The notes under the pieces are model-generated. The model was not told the DNA's origin and did not search any database. It saw nothing but the letters and a program-made list of their open reading frames with translations. A stretch of 64,000 nucleotides of DNA from Tubulanus polymorphus (lineage: Eukaryota > Nemertea > Palaeonemertea > Tubulaniformes > Tubulanidae), in contig NC_134025.1 of assembly GCF_964204645.1 (NCBI RefSeq), positions 18,380,001 to 18,444,000 on the forward strand. The letters are read 5' to 3'. The translations under genes were made by a program, and so were the position numbers. Positions 1 through 11,172 of this stretch are shown in pieces. Numbering within the stretch: position 1 is the first letter of the stretch; every line of letters starts with the position of its first letter.

Positions 1-345
1 TGCTACAAGACTCTCAAGATCTAGTTACGAAACGGAATATTCTTCATTCGTCTGCAACTATGTACGATCCGCTTGGATTTCTATCACCGTTACTTATCAC
101 CGCTAAGACTTTGTTACAAGACATTTGGCGAAAATGATTGGGATGATAAGTTACCGCCCGATTTTGAAGATCGCTGGAACAAGATTAATTCAGATATTCA
201 AAGCGCATCTTTGGTAATACCGAGGAGATATTTTGATCGACCTATTGACTCTGGGTGTACGATTCATGTTTTCGGCGATTCTTCGCAAACGTCTTATGGA
301 GCTGTGGCGTATATAGTACAATTAAATTCAAGATGGCGGAATCGG
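1..345 (+). pseudogene. BEL/Pao retrotransposon pol fragment (RT to RNase H junction)
   Basis: The translation contains YDPLGFLSPLLITAKTLLQD, the hallmark segment after the reverse transcriptase of BEL/Pao polyproteins, followed by the start of the RNase H region (GDSSQTSYGAVAYIVQ). One frameshift lies near 135. The reading stops where a LINE begins at about 346, and the same polyprotein resumes at 5756 with the SKSKVAPVKP segment that follows in this family. The 5' part of the element lies outside the window. Confidence 0.85.
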
Positions 346-940
346 TCGACGTGTTTTCGCTCTAGTCCATAAAAATTACCGCTCAAAGTAAAACAGTGAC
401 TACGTTTAAAATCTAAACACTTTCGATCTTTGGAATACTGTCGAATGAACCGTTGGGCAGCATCTGAAGCCACAAGAGCTGCCCCAGACCGTGTTTCACC
501 GAGGAAAACCGTACGTGAGTGTGCTCAAACTTTAATAGTTGCTTAACACGTTTAACACAAATCAGCTGATATTAAATTAGCGCAAAGTTGAGGAGATCGT
601 TATAGTGTAAGAAAGACGGCTCTGCAGAAATCTACGTTCGTCAGATATCGACTTTTCTTTTTGTTGGTTCTGTTGGTTTTGTGTTTAAATTGGAATTGCT
701 TCAAATAAGTCGCCATTTTTAATTCAATCGTGGTGCATACTCGACATACACAACCGATCCGAACTCAAATCGTTCCGCTCTACTGAACAAGAAGTACCGA
801 GCTGTAAACAACCAAAGCTTGTGACTCCCGGTCGCTCAGTATTCCCGTTATTGCAGTCGTCAATCTGACATGACCGCTCAGTATTTCCGTTAACAAACGC
901 GTGCGCAAAAATAGCGATACTGAAAAGAAAAGGAACAAAA

Positions 941-1991
941 ATGTCCACCAACGAGTGTAAGAGCTGCAGCAACATCGAGACTCTGCTCCAGGAAATCCTT
1001 CAGAAAATCAGCATTCTACCGGAAGTAAACGAAAAAGTTGATCGAATGACTACCTCACTAGCAAACCTAACAACTCGTGTTGTATCCGTCGAAGCTGATC
1101 TGAAAGCGAATAAAAATTCCGTTGCGAATATGAGAAATGAGCTAGACGAAATACGAAGAAATCTGATCAACTCATCAAAATTAACCTCTGAAGTCAGAAA
1201 AATTGCCGAAAAAACCGCAGAACGTGTCAACTCTCTTGAGAATTACGGCCGTCGGGAAAATGTGATTTTTTACGGTATCCCAGAACAGGACCGCGAAAAC
1301 TGCGAGGAACTAGTGCGTCAAATAATCAGGGAGAAACTGGAGATCGACCAAGCAAACCATATCAAATTTCAGCGGGTTCATAGGCTGAATCGAAAAACCA
1401 GAAAAACCGGAACGCGTGGCATTATTGCACGATTCGCACTTTACACCGACAGAGAGCGCGTCAGACGCCAAGCTTACAAACTTAAGAATAGCGCTATATC
1501 GATAAGTGAAGATTACAGCCCCGAAACAGCTGTAAAGATTCGCGAAATGCTGCCGATTAAGAAATTAGCCACAAAAGCCGGTCACAGCCTTTTTCAACTG
1601 GAACGACAATCTCGTCGTAGACTCTGAAATATACAGAGGCGATGGAAGCGAATTTCATAACGTAGCGAAAGTAACCGACCAACCGGCTTACGAAGAAGCG
1701 GTAGCCAATCAAGCGAAGATAAATCCCCCTCGCGATGGACTTTTCACTTTTCGCGCTGACCTTGAACACGTACTAACAGCGACATCGACAGCACCACGCA
1801 ACTTGCCCTCGAGACAAACGGCCAAGCGCACGTCTAGGAAACCCGAGCCGAAACGGCCACGCATTGCATCGGACGAAACTGTAAACGTGGGCGCAGCCTT
1901 GGAAGGAGCGCGCGTGGTATTAGACATGAACGCGGACCAATTCATCCCTACCGAAGCTAATCGTGAAGCTCCCCCCTCGGTTGAGGCATAA
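941..1991 (+). pseudogene. LINE ORF1 protein (coiled coil plus RRM-like), one frameshift
   Basis: The first 228 codons hold an N-terminal Cys-rich start (CKSCSNIETLL) and a long heptad-rich coiled coil. Next comes the ENYGRRENVIFYGIPE segment, which matches the ENxRRxNxxxxGxPE motif opening the RRM of L1-type ORF1 RNA chaperones. A frameshift near 1595 moves the frame; the second frame continues to 1991 with a basic, Arg/Lys/Pro-rich tail (about 1803-1880). Such proteins trimerise through the coiled coil and coat LINE RNA. ATG at 941 follows AACAAA and is the only sensible start. Confidence 0.75.
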
Positions 1992-2012
1992 CAGGAGACC
2001 ACAGAGCATATT

Positions 2013-5000
2013 TCGACTAAGTTATCGACATTAACTATAAATGTATGCGGCTTAAAAAGCAAAGAACATATTCCCGAGTTTCAATCGCTGATTAAATCAC
2101 ATGACATAATAATCCTGACCGAAATGAAGCTTAACGATACAGATGAGGCCTGGGCTTAGAACTTCTTCAACAATTTGGGGTATACTGTATTCTTAAAAAA
2201 TCGTGAGAAACTATCTTCATTCCGGTCCGGTGGCATAGCGATTGCGATAAGCAATATTTTAGCTCCTCATGTAACTATTATCAAAAGTTCTTGTAATTAT
2301 GTATTATGGCTACTTGTAGACAAGCATATAATTGACAAAGATAAAAATCTACAAATAGGGGCTGTATACTTACCACCAGAAACCAGTAAATTTGGTGGAG
2401 TAGACTGCTTTAATGCATTAAATATCGATATTCTCGAGAAATTTAATAGTACAGAATCCTTTTTATTATTATGCGGTGACTTTAACGCCTATACCGGAGC
2501 ACTCTTATACTACAACTCACCAGAAAACTACATAACTGTTGGATCAGACCTTGACAACGAGCTTCTTTTAGAAACCTATACTTGTGAACAGGTGCTTTCC
2601 AGTTATGACATATTAAGACGCAAAACTAAAGATCTCTCGGTGAATAACTATGGGTCCCGTTTAGTAGAACTGTGTAAGAACCATAGTATTATTATTTTGA
2701 ACGGCAGGATAGCTCCCGATCGATTGACCGGTGACTATACGTGTCATAAAGGCGAAATTAAACATATAGTAGATTACATGATCGCATCCCCTCATTTGAT
2801 CAGTTCTGTAAGACTGTTCCAGGTTTCAGAATTCGAAAAGCTTTTCTCTGACGTCCACAGTGGTCTAATTGCAGAGTTCAGTTTTAAGATCGAAATTCCA
2901 GACCTGGCCTCTGTGGACGCCAGTGAAAACTGTCAAGAGAAAGTTAATTGGAAGCCAGATCTGAAGGATCAATTTTTTCAGTCCTTAGAAAGGGAAATGC
3001 CTCTTCTCAATAGTATCAGTGAACGTCTCGCAAACAACACATTAAATGCAAACGAGGCCAACGACAGGCTTTGCAATATATTGTTAACCACAGCTGGTAA
3101 CGTCATGGGTAAGCGGGTTTTGAAACGTAAATCCAAACCGCGGTCAGCCGTTAAAGCCACTAACAACGTAACAGTTAGACTAGCGAGGTCTGACTATCGC
3201 CGTGCCAAACGTTTGTACCTAAGCCTGCGCACTAGAAATAATCATTTTGAAATGAATCGTGCCTTTCGTAAATATAAAAAAAACTATTAACAAATAGAAA
3301 AACGACAAAAGGCAAGAATTTAGCAGGAAAATTAGACAACTATCAAACTCTGACCCTCATACATTTTGGAAACTATTCAAAAAATCAGATAACAATTAGT
3401 GCAAAGTTCCAAACTCCGATCTCTTCCAACATTTCAAATCTATGAATGAAAGCCCAGTTTTAAACGGAAACGACCCTCTATTAAATAACGTTGATGAATT
3501 TATAGGTAGTAACTTTGACCATGGCCCTTTGAATCAACCGTTCTCTAGGGAAGAAATCTCAAAATGTATTAAAAAGCAAAAAAATTTCAAGGCCTGTGGT
3601 ATCGATGGGATACCGAATGAGTTCCTCAAAAGTGCCGAAGAATCACTACTACCTTTATTAGTAAACCTTTTTAATAATGCTCTCGATACAGGCACTATTC
3701 CAGAGTCATGGCTGAAAGGCATCATTGTCCCTTTCTTTAAACAAAAAGGTAGCTAAAAGGCCCCGATAATTATAGGGGAATCACCCTTTTAAGCAATATT
3801 GGCAAACTATTCACTAGTATTATCAACGAAAGAATTACTGAGTACTTAGAAATTAACAATCTTTTGCTACAGAACCAGGCCGGTTTTAGGAAGAATCATA
3901 GCATTATGGACCACGTATCTACCCTCAAGGCTCTAGTCGACACCTTCCTAAACAACAATCAAAAACTCTATTGTATTTTCATAGATTATAAAAAAGCCTT
4001 CGACTCTATCTGGAGAAAGGTCTTGTGGCACAAACTAATTAACAGTGGTGTCACTGGCAAAGTACTTAACGTTATACATAAAATGTATCAAGGTATCAAA
4101 TCATGTGTTTTTTCCGATAATAAAATGTCAGATTTTTTTATAGCTATTTAGGGGTAAGACAAGGTGAAAATCTGTCTCCTATATTATTTTCTTTCTTTTT
4201 AAACGACCTGAAAAGCTATCTATTAGAACGAAATAATCCAACCCTAAATTTTTTCGGACCTAACAATGTGCCATGGTTCCAACTTTTAATTCTCATGTAT
4301 GCAGATGACACGGTTTTATTAAGTGATTCGCCCGAGGGACTCCAAAAACTTATAGATAATCTCTGTGAATATTGCCAAGAATGGAAACTTTCAATTAATA
4401 ATGACAAGACAAAGGTCATCATCTTCTCGAAAAGAAGATTAAGAATCTTACCAGAATTTTACATTAATGGTCACAAATTAGAAATAGTTGATAAATTCAA
4501 GTACCTGGGTGTTCTCTTTTCATACACTGGATCGTTCACACAATGTCGTAAAACTCTTTCGGAACAAGCTATGAAAGCGGTATTTTTTGTATTAAAAAAG
4601 TCAAGTGAACATTCATTAGACCTAGATCTGACCTTGAAACTTTATGATAGTATGGTATTACCTATATTGCTGTTTGGCTGTGAAATTTGGGGATATGAGA
4701 ACACACAGGTACTCGAGCGTGTTCAGCTACAATTTTTTAAATATTTACTCAGATTGAAAAGGTCTACGTCTAGTGTATTTATTTACGGTGAGCTTGGGCG
4801 CTATCCTTTAGAGATTTATGTTAAATTGATAATCGTTAAATTTTGGACAAAATTGATAAATCAGACTGAACATTTCTCTTTTTTTATGTACAAATATATC
4901 TATCAAACGCACCACGGCGGTCGGAGTAACGCTTGGATTCTTAATGTTAAAAATATTCTTGTAAAAAATGGTCTCGGCCACGCTTGGGAAACTCAATCTG

Positions 5001-5467
5001 TACCCAGTGCTAATTATCTTTATAGTATTTTGAAACAGAGACTCATGGATCAGTATGCACAAGGCTGGCACTCCAAGGTCAACGAAACACCAATTTGCTT
5101 AACCTACAAGCGTTTTAAAAACTGTTTTAAATTCGAAGAGTACCTGACCAAATTACCCCCCAGTCTCCGCCTAGCCTTGTGTCGATTCAGATGCTCGAAC
5201 CATAAGTTACCTGTTGAAATCGGTAGATATCGCCAGATTGAGCGAAACAATAGAATTTGTCAGAAATGTCATTTGGCAGCAACTGGAGACGAATTCCATT
5301 TTCTTTTAGTATGTCCCTTTTTTCAAAGCCTGAGAAACAAATTTATACCTAGTTACTACTGGCGACATCCCAATGAAAATACCTTACATAACCTTTTCTG
5401 TTCGAGAGGTAAAACTTTGCTCAATCTGGCGAAATTCATTAAAAAAGGTATCAAATCATTTACCTAA
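2013..5467 (+). pseudogene. LINE ORF2: AP-endonuclease and reverse transcriptase
   Basis: Domains in order: an apurinic-type endonuclease (from about 2025; TINVCGLKSK, then GDFNAYTG near 2480 and the Asp-His-like DVHSG near 2850), a linker, the RT palm (DGIPNEFLK, FIDYKKAFDSIW, then MYADDTVLLSD near 4300) and a C-terminal CX2C-X8-H-X4-C zinc knuckle (CQKCHLAATGDEFHFLLVC, near 5255). Breaks seen: a stop at 2157-2159, disruptions near 3290-3440 and 3756, and a stop near 4149. The 5' part of the frame overlaps no other gene. The clade (L2, CR1 or a relative) is inferred from the knuckle and needs a phylogeny. Confidence 0.85.
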
Positions 5468-5755
5468 TATAGTGTATAATTATCGGATCTCGATACTACA
5501 ATTCCGCCTCATCTTTTGCAGTATAATTTCATTATAATTATAATTATCATTATCATAAGTATTATATTACTGCTATCACCATTATTATTATTTTTACTAT
5601 TATCATAATTGTTATTATTATAAATATAATTATCATTAATAATATCATTATATTTTTTGTAATATGCTGTAATCTATGCGCTACTTTTGTGCTCTGTGCA
5701 ATGTTATTATAACTTGTGGAGTGAATAAACTAAACTGAAACTGAATAACAATGAT

Positions 5756-7894
5756 GTGTCGTTTCTGATGTCTAAATCGAAAGTTGCTCCAGTCAAGCCG
5801 ATAACTATTCCAAGACTGGAACTGTTAGCATCGCTAGTTACTGCAAGATTAGCCGATCATTTAATGTCGAGTTTAAAATCGAGGATTCCGAGATTGATTT
5901 GCGTATTATGGTCTGACAATCAGGCTGTTCTCACGTGGATCATGTCGCCTCATAATATGAAATTGGATAGATTTGTTTCGAATCGTATCGCGGAGATTAA
6001 ACGTTTGACTGGTAATTTTCAATGGAGATATTGCCCGTCGAGTGATAACCCCGCTGACATTGTATCACGAGGATCGAATCTACGATGTTTGCAGGATTCG
6101 AAGCTGTGGTGGCATGGACCGGAATGGCTACCTAATGAAGAACTTTGGCCTAAGTGGACAATATCAAACAATAGTCGGGATAGTTGTGAAATTCCCAGTA
6201 CTGAAGATTGTTTTCTGAGTACAAATAGTGTGGTATCGATACCCGAGTCTGGATTATCTGTTGTTATAGATATGAGTCGATACTCATCACTAAATAGACT
6301 TAAGCGTATTACAGCTTGGATATATCGTTTTATTAACAACGTTAAGGATACAACTAACCGTAAAACTGGAGGTTTGACAGCTCGTGAGCTTAAATTCGCG
6401 GAACTTCAGTGGATGAAAGACAGTCAGAGAGCTTCATATAGTACTGTTTTATCAGATTTAGTAAATGGTCGTAAGTCTAAACAACAGATTGTTGGACAAC
6501 TACAGTTAAGACTAGATGATAATTCGTTAATTCGTGTTGGCGGTCGTATTGATAACTCTACTATGGCTGATTCGGCTAAGTTTCCGATTCTGTTGCCAAA
6601 GAATCATTTCACGGAGTTATACGTTCGACCTAATCATATAGATTGTGTGGAACATTTAGCTACAAATTCCACTATAGCTGCTATACGACAGAATGTTTGG
6701 ATTACGCAGATTCGTCCGTTTGTGAAGAGACTTCTTAAGAACTGTTTACCATGTAGAAAACAAAACGCTCGCTGTTTTGGTGCGCCAGAAACTCCTCCTT
6801 TGCCATGGTTTCGAGTAAAAGAACAGTTACCGTTTGAGACTACGGGTGTTGATCTAACTGGTCATTTTAACGTTAAAACTCAAGCTGGAGTTATTAAGTG
6901 TTATATATGTCTTTTCACGTGCGCCGTGACCAGAGGAGTTCACTTAGAGTTAGTTATGGATAATAGCACCGAATCGTTTATTCGTGCTTTACGTAGATTT
7001 GCTGGTAGAAGATCACAGCCTTCTCTGATATTATCAGATAACGCATCTAACTTTGTTGGTGCTAGCAAGGAGCTAGATGATTTATTTAAAACTGAATTAT
7101 TACAGGATTACTTATCAACGAAAGGAATAATTTGGAAAAGAATTCCTAAAAAATCCCCATGGTTCGGCGGATTTTGGGAAAGACTTATAGGTGTTACTAA
7201 ATCGTGTTTAAAAAAGGTGATGGGACGTTCTTTAGTTACTTATGATGAGTTTATGACATTATTAATCGAGATAGAAGCCGCTATCAACGATAGACCGTTA
7301 ACGTCTGTATCGGATGACATTAATGACTTTGAGCCTATCACTCCGTCTGCGCTTATGATGGGTCGTCGTATTACATCGTTACCGGAACCGTTCGTTAGAG
7401 ATGATCAGGTTACAGATCCTGATTATGAACCGACTCCTGGATTATTATCTAAACGTGCGTCTAAACTTGCCTTGTTGTTAAAGCATTTTTGGATACGTTG
7501 GAAGACTGAATATCTAACGTCGTTACGGGAATACTATTCTAAAACTAGTAAATCAGGAAATGTGATTAAAATCGGCAGTGTTGTTCTCATACACGATTCT
7601 GATCAACCGAGGATTAAATGGAAATCGGCGTTAGTTACTAACTTGTTGCCCGGGAGGGACGGATTAGTTCGTGTTGCTAACCTCAAAACAGCTAATGGTC
7701 ATACGAACAGGCCGGTTACTAGACTCGTACCGCTTGAAATAAACGCAGATCCTGACTTTGCTTGTTCGTGTGAGTCGAAAGATGATAATAATGTTGTAAA
7801 TAGTGATAACGAAACTGGACTTGCAGTTAGACCAACGAGAAAAGCTGCTATTGAAGCTAAAACTAGAATTAGTGAAATACTTAAGATGGACTAG
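5756..7894 (+). CDS. BEL/Pao polyprotein C-terminal part: RNase H and integrase
   Basis: An open frame of about 712 codons continues the fragment at 1-345. It carries the RNase H end (VLWSDNQAVLTWI), an HHCC integrase zinc site (HIDCVEHLA ... CLPCRK) and the retroviral integrase core with its three acidic residues in TTGVDLTGHF, LILSDNASNF and PWFGGFWERLIG. The BEL-specific C-terminal domain (VVLIHDSD, LVRVAN, NRPVTRLVPLE) follows. No stops interrupt this portion, so it decayed little after the LINE split the gene. The listed start is an artefact: the true protein starts far upstream. Confidence 0.92.
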   Translation: MSFLMSKSKVAPVKPITIPRLELLASLVTARLADHLMSSLKSRIPRLICVLWSDNQAVLTWIMSPHNMKLDRFVSNRIAEIKRLTGNFQWRYCPSSDNPADIVSRGSNLRCLQDSKLWWHGPEWLPNEELWPKWTISNNSRDSCEIPSTEDCFLSTNSVVSIPESGLSVVIDMSRYSSLNRLKRITAWIYRFINNVKDTTNRKTGGLTARELKFAELQWMKDSQRASYSTVLSDLVNGRKSKQQIVGQLQLRLDDNSLIRVGGRIDNSTMADSAKFPILLPKNHFTELYVRPNHIDCVEHLATNSTIAAIRQNVWITQIRPFVKRLLKNCLPCRKQNARCFGAPETPPLPWFRVKEQLPFETTGVDLTGHFNVKTQAGVIKCYICLFTCAVTRGVHLELVMDNSTESFIRALRRFAGRRSQPSLILSDNASNFVGASKELDDLFKTELLQDYLSTKGIIWKRIPKKSPWFGGFWERLIGVTKSCLKKVMGRSLVTYDEFMTLLIEIEAAINDRPLTSVSDDINDFEPITPSALMMGRRITSLPEPFVRDDQVTDPDYEPTPGLLSKRASKLALLLKHFWIRWKTEYLTSLREYYSKTSKSGNVIKIGSVVLIHDSDQPRIKWKSALVTNLLPGRDGLVRVANLKTANGHTNRPVTRLVPLEINADPDFACSCESKDDNNVVNSDNETGLAVRPTRKAAIEAKTRISEILKMD

Positions 7895-7977
7895 CTGTTC
7901 AGTAAAATTGAGTTGTGGATTAAAACTTTCATTATCTTTATATGTGTGTTTAAGTTAACATTTTCTCCCTGGGAGGA

Positions 7978-8217
7978 TGTCGGGGATTTGTATAAGGGTT
8001 AATTACAGCTAGGGGGTTAACGTTCTGTTTGGCTGGTCAGTGTACAGGTGGATGCACGCTGGCTATTGGTTAGTTGTGACAATTGGGTCAGGGGCTTAGT
8101 CAGTCTTTATATCAATGTATTATAGAGTATAAGTTTAGTTGGCAAATAAAGTGTGTGGAGATCACACAGACATTTATATTGAACCACGTCTTGACTTCTC
8201 ATAGATTTACCCACACA
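7978..8217 (+). repeat. 3' long terminal repeat of the BEL/Pao element
   Basis: A purine-rich tract (CCCTGGGAGGA) directly precedes TGTCGGGGAT, a typical BEL-type LTR start, 83 bases after the polyprotein stop. The LTR contains TATAGAGTATAAG and AATAAAG (near 8148) and ends in CCACACA at 8217. The partner LTR lies outside the window, so the edges rest on the TG...CA rule and the tract. Confidence 0.75.
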
Positions 8218-8218
8218 A

Positions 8219-8362
8219 CGTGTTGAGACTTGTAAATTATAAGGCTTGTGATTGGCTAGTGTAGTTTTCTAGAACCATCTAGAACCATTTAGAATCAACA
8301 TATATTACGCAATACTCAGCGTGTTGAGACTTGTAAATTATGAGACTTGTGATTGGATAGAG
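8219..8362. repeat. Pair of 43-bp direct repeats about 100 bp apart
   Basis: The segments at about 8219-8262 and 8319-8362 both read GTGTTGAGACTTGTAAATTA followed by an almost identical CTTGTGATTGG stretch. They lie between the BEL LTR and the foldback at 8361. The origin is unknown. Confidence 0.7.
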
Positions 8363-8482
8363 TAATAGGGAATAAGTTGTTTCAAGTCAAAGGTTGAAAG
8401 GTCGGAAAATAAATTCGAGTGTGCGAGGATTTATTTTTCGACCTTTTGACCTTTGGCTTGAAACAACTTATTCCCTATTACT
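8361..8482. repeat. 122-bp foldback bounded by AGTAATAGGG ... CCCTATTACT
   Basis: Two arms of about 53 bp (8361-8413 and 8430-8482) are nearly perfect reverse complements around a 16-base loop (TTCGAGTGTGCGAGGA). The outermost 10 bases and the later AAAGGT..GAAAGGTCG block recur at the Polinton ends at 34044, 49566-49969 and 54136-54597. The loop sequence recurs at about 34165-34182. I read it as a minimal derivative of the Polinton terminus. No 6-bp target duplication is visible. Confidence 0.8.
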
Positions 8483-8483
8483 A

Positions 8484-9165
8484 ACACTGTCCCGTGAGGG
8501 GACCCGATTCAACTTACTGTCCCGTTAGAGGACCCGATTCAACACACAGTCCCGGAGAAGACCCGAATCAACTTACTGTCCCATGAGAGGACCCGCTTTT
8601 AAATACTGTCCCGTGAGAAGACCCGATTTTGAATACTGTCCCGAGGGAGGACTCGATTCAACACACTGTCCCGTGAGCCGGAGAACCCGAATCAACTTAC
8701 TGTCCCGTGAGAGGACCCGAATCAACTTACTGTCCCGTGAGAGGGCCCGATTCAACACACTGTCCCGTGAGAGGACCCAGATCAACTTAATGTCGCGTGA
8801 ATTTTTAGTGTATAGACTGAATCATACTATCGAAAATAAAGTTAATGTATCTTGACAAGTTTGGTGCCAATGGTGTTAGTAACCGTTTGTTAAGCGTTAC
8901 ACTGCAAACAAAAGTAAAATTGAAGGGGGCAACTTAATGGCCCTAGATCACTCTCGAGAGAGAATTCAAAGTGAGAGGACCCGAATCAACTAACTCTCCC
9001 GTGGGAGGACCTGATTAAATACAATCCCGCGAGAAGACCCGATTTTGAATACTGTCCCGTGAGTGGACTCGATTCAACACACTGTCCCGTGAGAGGACCC
9101 GATTCTAAATACTGTCCCGTGAGAGGACCCGATTTTAAATACTCTCCCGTGAGAGGACCGACCCG
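8484..9165. repeat. Minisatellite, about 31-bp unit, two blocks
   Basis: The unit is close to ACTGTCCCGTGAGAGGACCC plus GATTCAACAC. About ten units run over 8484-8800 and about six over 8960-9165. They are separated by about 150 bp of unrelated sequence (8815-8960) in which I see no feature. Units vary mainly in the last third (TTCAACACA, TTTTAAATA, AATCAACTT). Open frames across the block are a by-product of the period and are not genes. Confidence 0.85.
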
Positions 9166-9293
9166 CATTATGAGAATGCCGGTTTGCTAGCGTATCTATT
9201 TAACACCCGTATTGCTCTGGTTAGTTTTACTCGGGTGGCGCTGTATGTAAATTTCACATAAATTAACGACTTTCGGCTATTAGCGGTACTTAA

Positions 9294-10076
9294 AGGCTGG
9301 CTTATGTCGACAAGCAACGCGACGCCTACCGACGCAACTGGGTTTATCGCCGACTAGCGGCAACTAGCGGCAACTAGCGGCCTGAGAGGCCGCCAGTTGC
9401 TCCTCAATCGGTTCGACATAAGCCGGCTTGCGTCGGCAACGCGACGCCTACCGACTCGTCGCAAGCCGTATCCGGCTAGTTGCCCATGTTCTACTCCGGC
9501 CAACGGTAGGCGGGCAGTTGCTTTCGATCGCAGCCGACATAAGCCGACGACGCGACGGGGTTCCAGCCAATGAGAGACATATACATAGTACAAATCATCA
9601 CCGCTAGTTAGCGTCATTCGTAATTAGTCATAAACTTTCAAATTCAAGTAGTTCAAAACGTAAACCACACCTTTAGTACGGCAGAGGACTGGACCGAAGA
9701 TCTAGAAACGAAATTGGTAGAATTATGGTGTGAGCGGCCATCTTTATAGATGTCGCTAGCACGTTGTATTCAAAACAGAATCAGAAAGATCAAAGTCTTA
9801 AAGAAATAGCTTTTCTAATAGAAATATATTTCCTAATAATTCAAATTTATTCTCAAAGTGCTTATCACGTGACCATTTGAGCCGTTGCAGTTGCTAGTAA
9901 TCGCAACCGACATAAGCAGGGAAGCAACTGGGATGATCTCATATCCCGCTAGTCGGCCTCAGTTGCTGCGAATCGGAGCGCAGTCGACATAAGCTGGGCT
10001 GCGATCGCGGTTGCTCTCGCAGTTGCGTCGGTAGGAGTCGGTAGGCGTTGCGTTGCTTGTCGACATAAGCCAGCCT
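9294..10076. mobile_element. PIF/Harbinger-like non-autonomous element with TAA target duplication
   Basis: The ends read AGGCTGGCTTATGTCGACAA and its reverse complement, directly flanked on both sides by TAA (9291-9293 and 10077-10079), the 3-bp duplication typical of PIF/Harbinger. The GC-rich subterminal parts repeat CTACCGAC and GGCAACTAGC blocks in inverted order. A short decayed coding piece at about 9680-9810 reads WTEDLETKLVELWCERPSL, matching the start of a MADF (Myb/SANT-like) domain, which Harbinger-type elements carry as a second gene. This looks like an internal deletion derivative. Confidence 0.75.
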
Positions 10077-10384
10077 TAAGACCACTTGAAAACATCATAG
10101 TCAATTACGGTAGTAGTGAAAATAAAAAGATACAGTACAAAGCTACAGTAGGCCCCTACGGTGTACAGTTAGGGACATGATTCCAAGCACCATAGCACCC
10201 ATACCAGAGACATTTTATTCAGACTAAGGACTATTAGTTTAACACTGATCTTCATTTCCATTAATTAATGATCTGTTGAATTAATTAGTAATTTCGTCTT
10301 TCGGTGTTCGAGATAAAATGCCGGCAAAATAGGAACCTAACGAACCAGGGCTGACCACAGTCAAATTGCCCAACAGATAGATTT

Positions 10385-10760
10385 TCGAAACGACACAATC
10401 CAATTATGTTTGGTATCAAATAACTCGTGCGTGGACCTTGTCTATTAACTGGCCAATGCATGACCAGTACTAGCCATATAGTAAATTATTTGTTTTGCAA
10501 TCAATAAAGTTGTTTGGTGTCAAATAACTAGATATGATGTGGACATTAATCTAAAAATTGTTTAACTGACCAATGCTTGACCAGTACTGACCAGTTACCA
10601 GTGCTTACCAGAGCCCACCATAAGTAATTTATATGTTTAGTATTAGTAAGTAATAAAATCGTGTTGGGCATCGAGCGACTAGATATGGTGCGGGCTATGA
10701 TCTAACAACTATTTAACTGACCAATTTTTGACCAATACTGACCACATAGCTATATGGATC
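10385..10760. repeat. Degenerate tandem repeats, units of about 110-170 bp
   Basis: Three to four diverged units share GGTATCAAATAACT, then GACTAGATATG, then TTTAACTGACCAATGCTTGA and CCAGTACTGACCA. They are old and uneven. No coding potential is visible. The stretch 10080-10384 shows nothing I can name. Confidence 0.6.
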
Positions 10761-10879
10761 TGTTTCGGAAACAACTTAGTCGTGTCTGGTATCAAATGAT
10801 TTCATTTGGCCTGAACGTAAATATAACAACTCTTTTATGTGTACAAGCTAAATCAGTACTGTCTAATTACCGGTTGAAT

Positions 10880-11172
10880 GTTTTTAGAAATGACACGGGG
10901 TATTGCCCGAATCCTTCGTTAGTACTACTAGCTCTTAAATTTAACTCTGTCGCTAGAAAAGTCTAGTCCGATTTTTGTTGTAGGTAGCGAGCTAACTTTG
11001 AAATTTCCCACTAAATGCATAAGATGTTTACGTAGGGTTTTGAACGAACAACGTTTCGATTTGTTATTGTAACGTTCGCATTTGAGCCTGTAACGTGCAC
11101 ATTTCACTCGCGTGAACGTGCGTATCGGTACCAACATGCGAAACTTGTCAAACTTTTACGTTCAAGACTTTT
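10880..11172 (+). repeat. 5'-truncated LINE 3' end (same family as 35838-38990)
   Basis: The last codons (NPSLVLLALKF) and about 240 bases of 3' UTR match, in opposite orientation, the 3' part of the LINE at 35838-36120: CGTGAACGTGCGTATCGGTA, CGAACAACGTTTCG and CAAACTTTTACGTTCAAGAC are shared. Truncation at the 5' end is the normal outcome of target-primed reverse transcription. Confidence 0.7.

Larger units (their letters stand above)
346..5750 (+). mobile_element. Non-LTR retrotransposon (L2/CR1-like LINE) inserted in BEL/Pao
   Basis: The element has a 5' leader (about 346-940), an ORF1, an endonuclease-reverse transcriptase ORF2 and an AT-rich 3' region (5468-5700) of degenerate ATT/ATC microsatellite. 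It ends in a short AACTGAAACTGAATAAC-type tail. Its insertion splits the BEL/Pao polyprotein. The exact 5' edge and the target duplication are not clear from the sequence, so the left boundary is good to about 50 bases. Both ORFs are broken, so this copy is dead. Confidence 0.8.

Noticed and set aside
8484-9165. CRISPR-like array of about 31-bp repeats
   Set aside because: Repeats are head to tail with no unique spacers of constant length, and the context is eukaryotic transposons, so it is a minisatellite.
8573-9168. Repeat-rich ORFs across the minisatellite (both strands)
   Set aside because: Open only because the period keeps stops out; no start context or domain.
9354-9617. 87-codon minus-strand ORF in GC-rich DNA
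   Set aside because: It lies in the subterminal repeats of the Harbinger-like element and is not conserved there.
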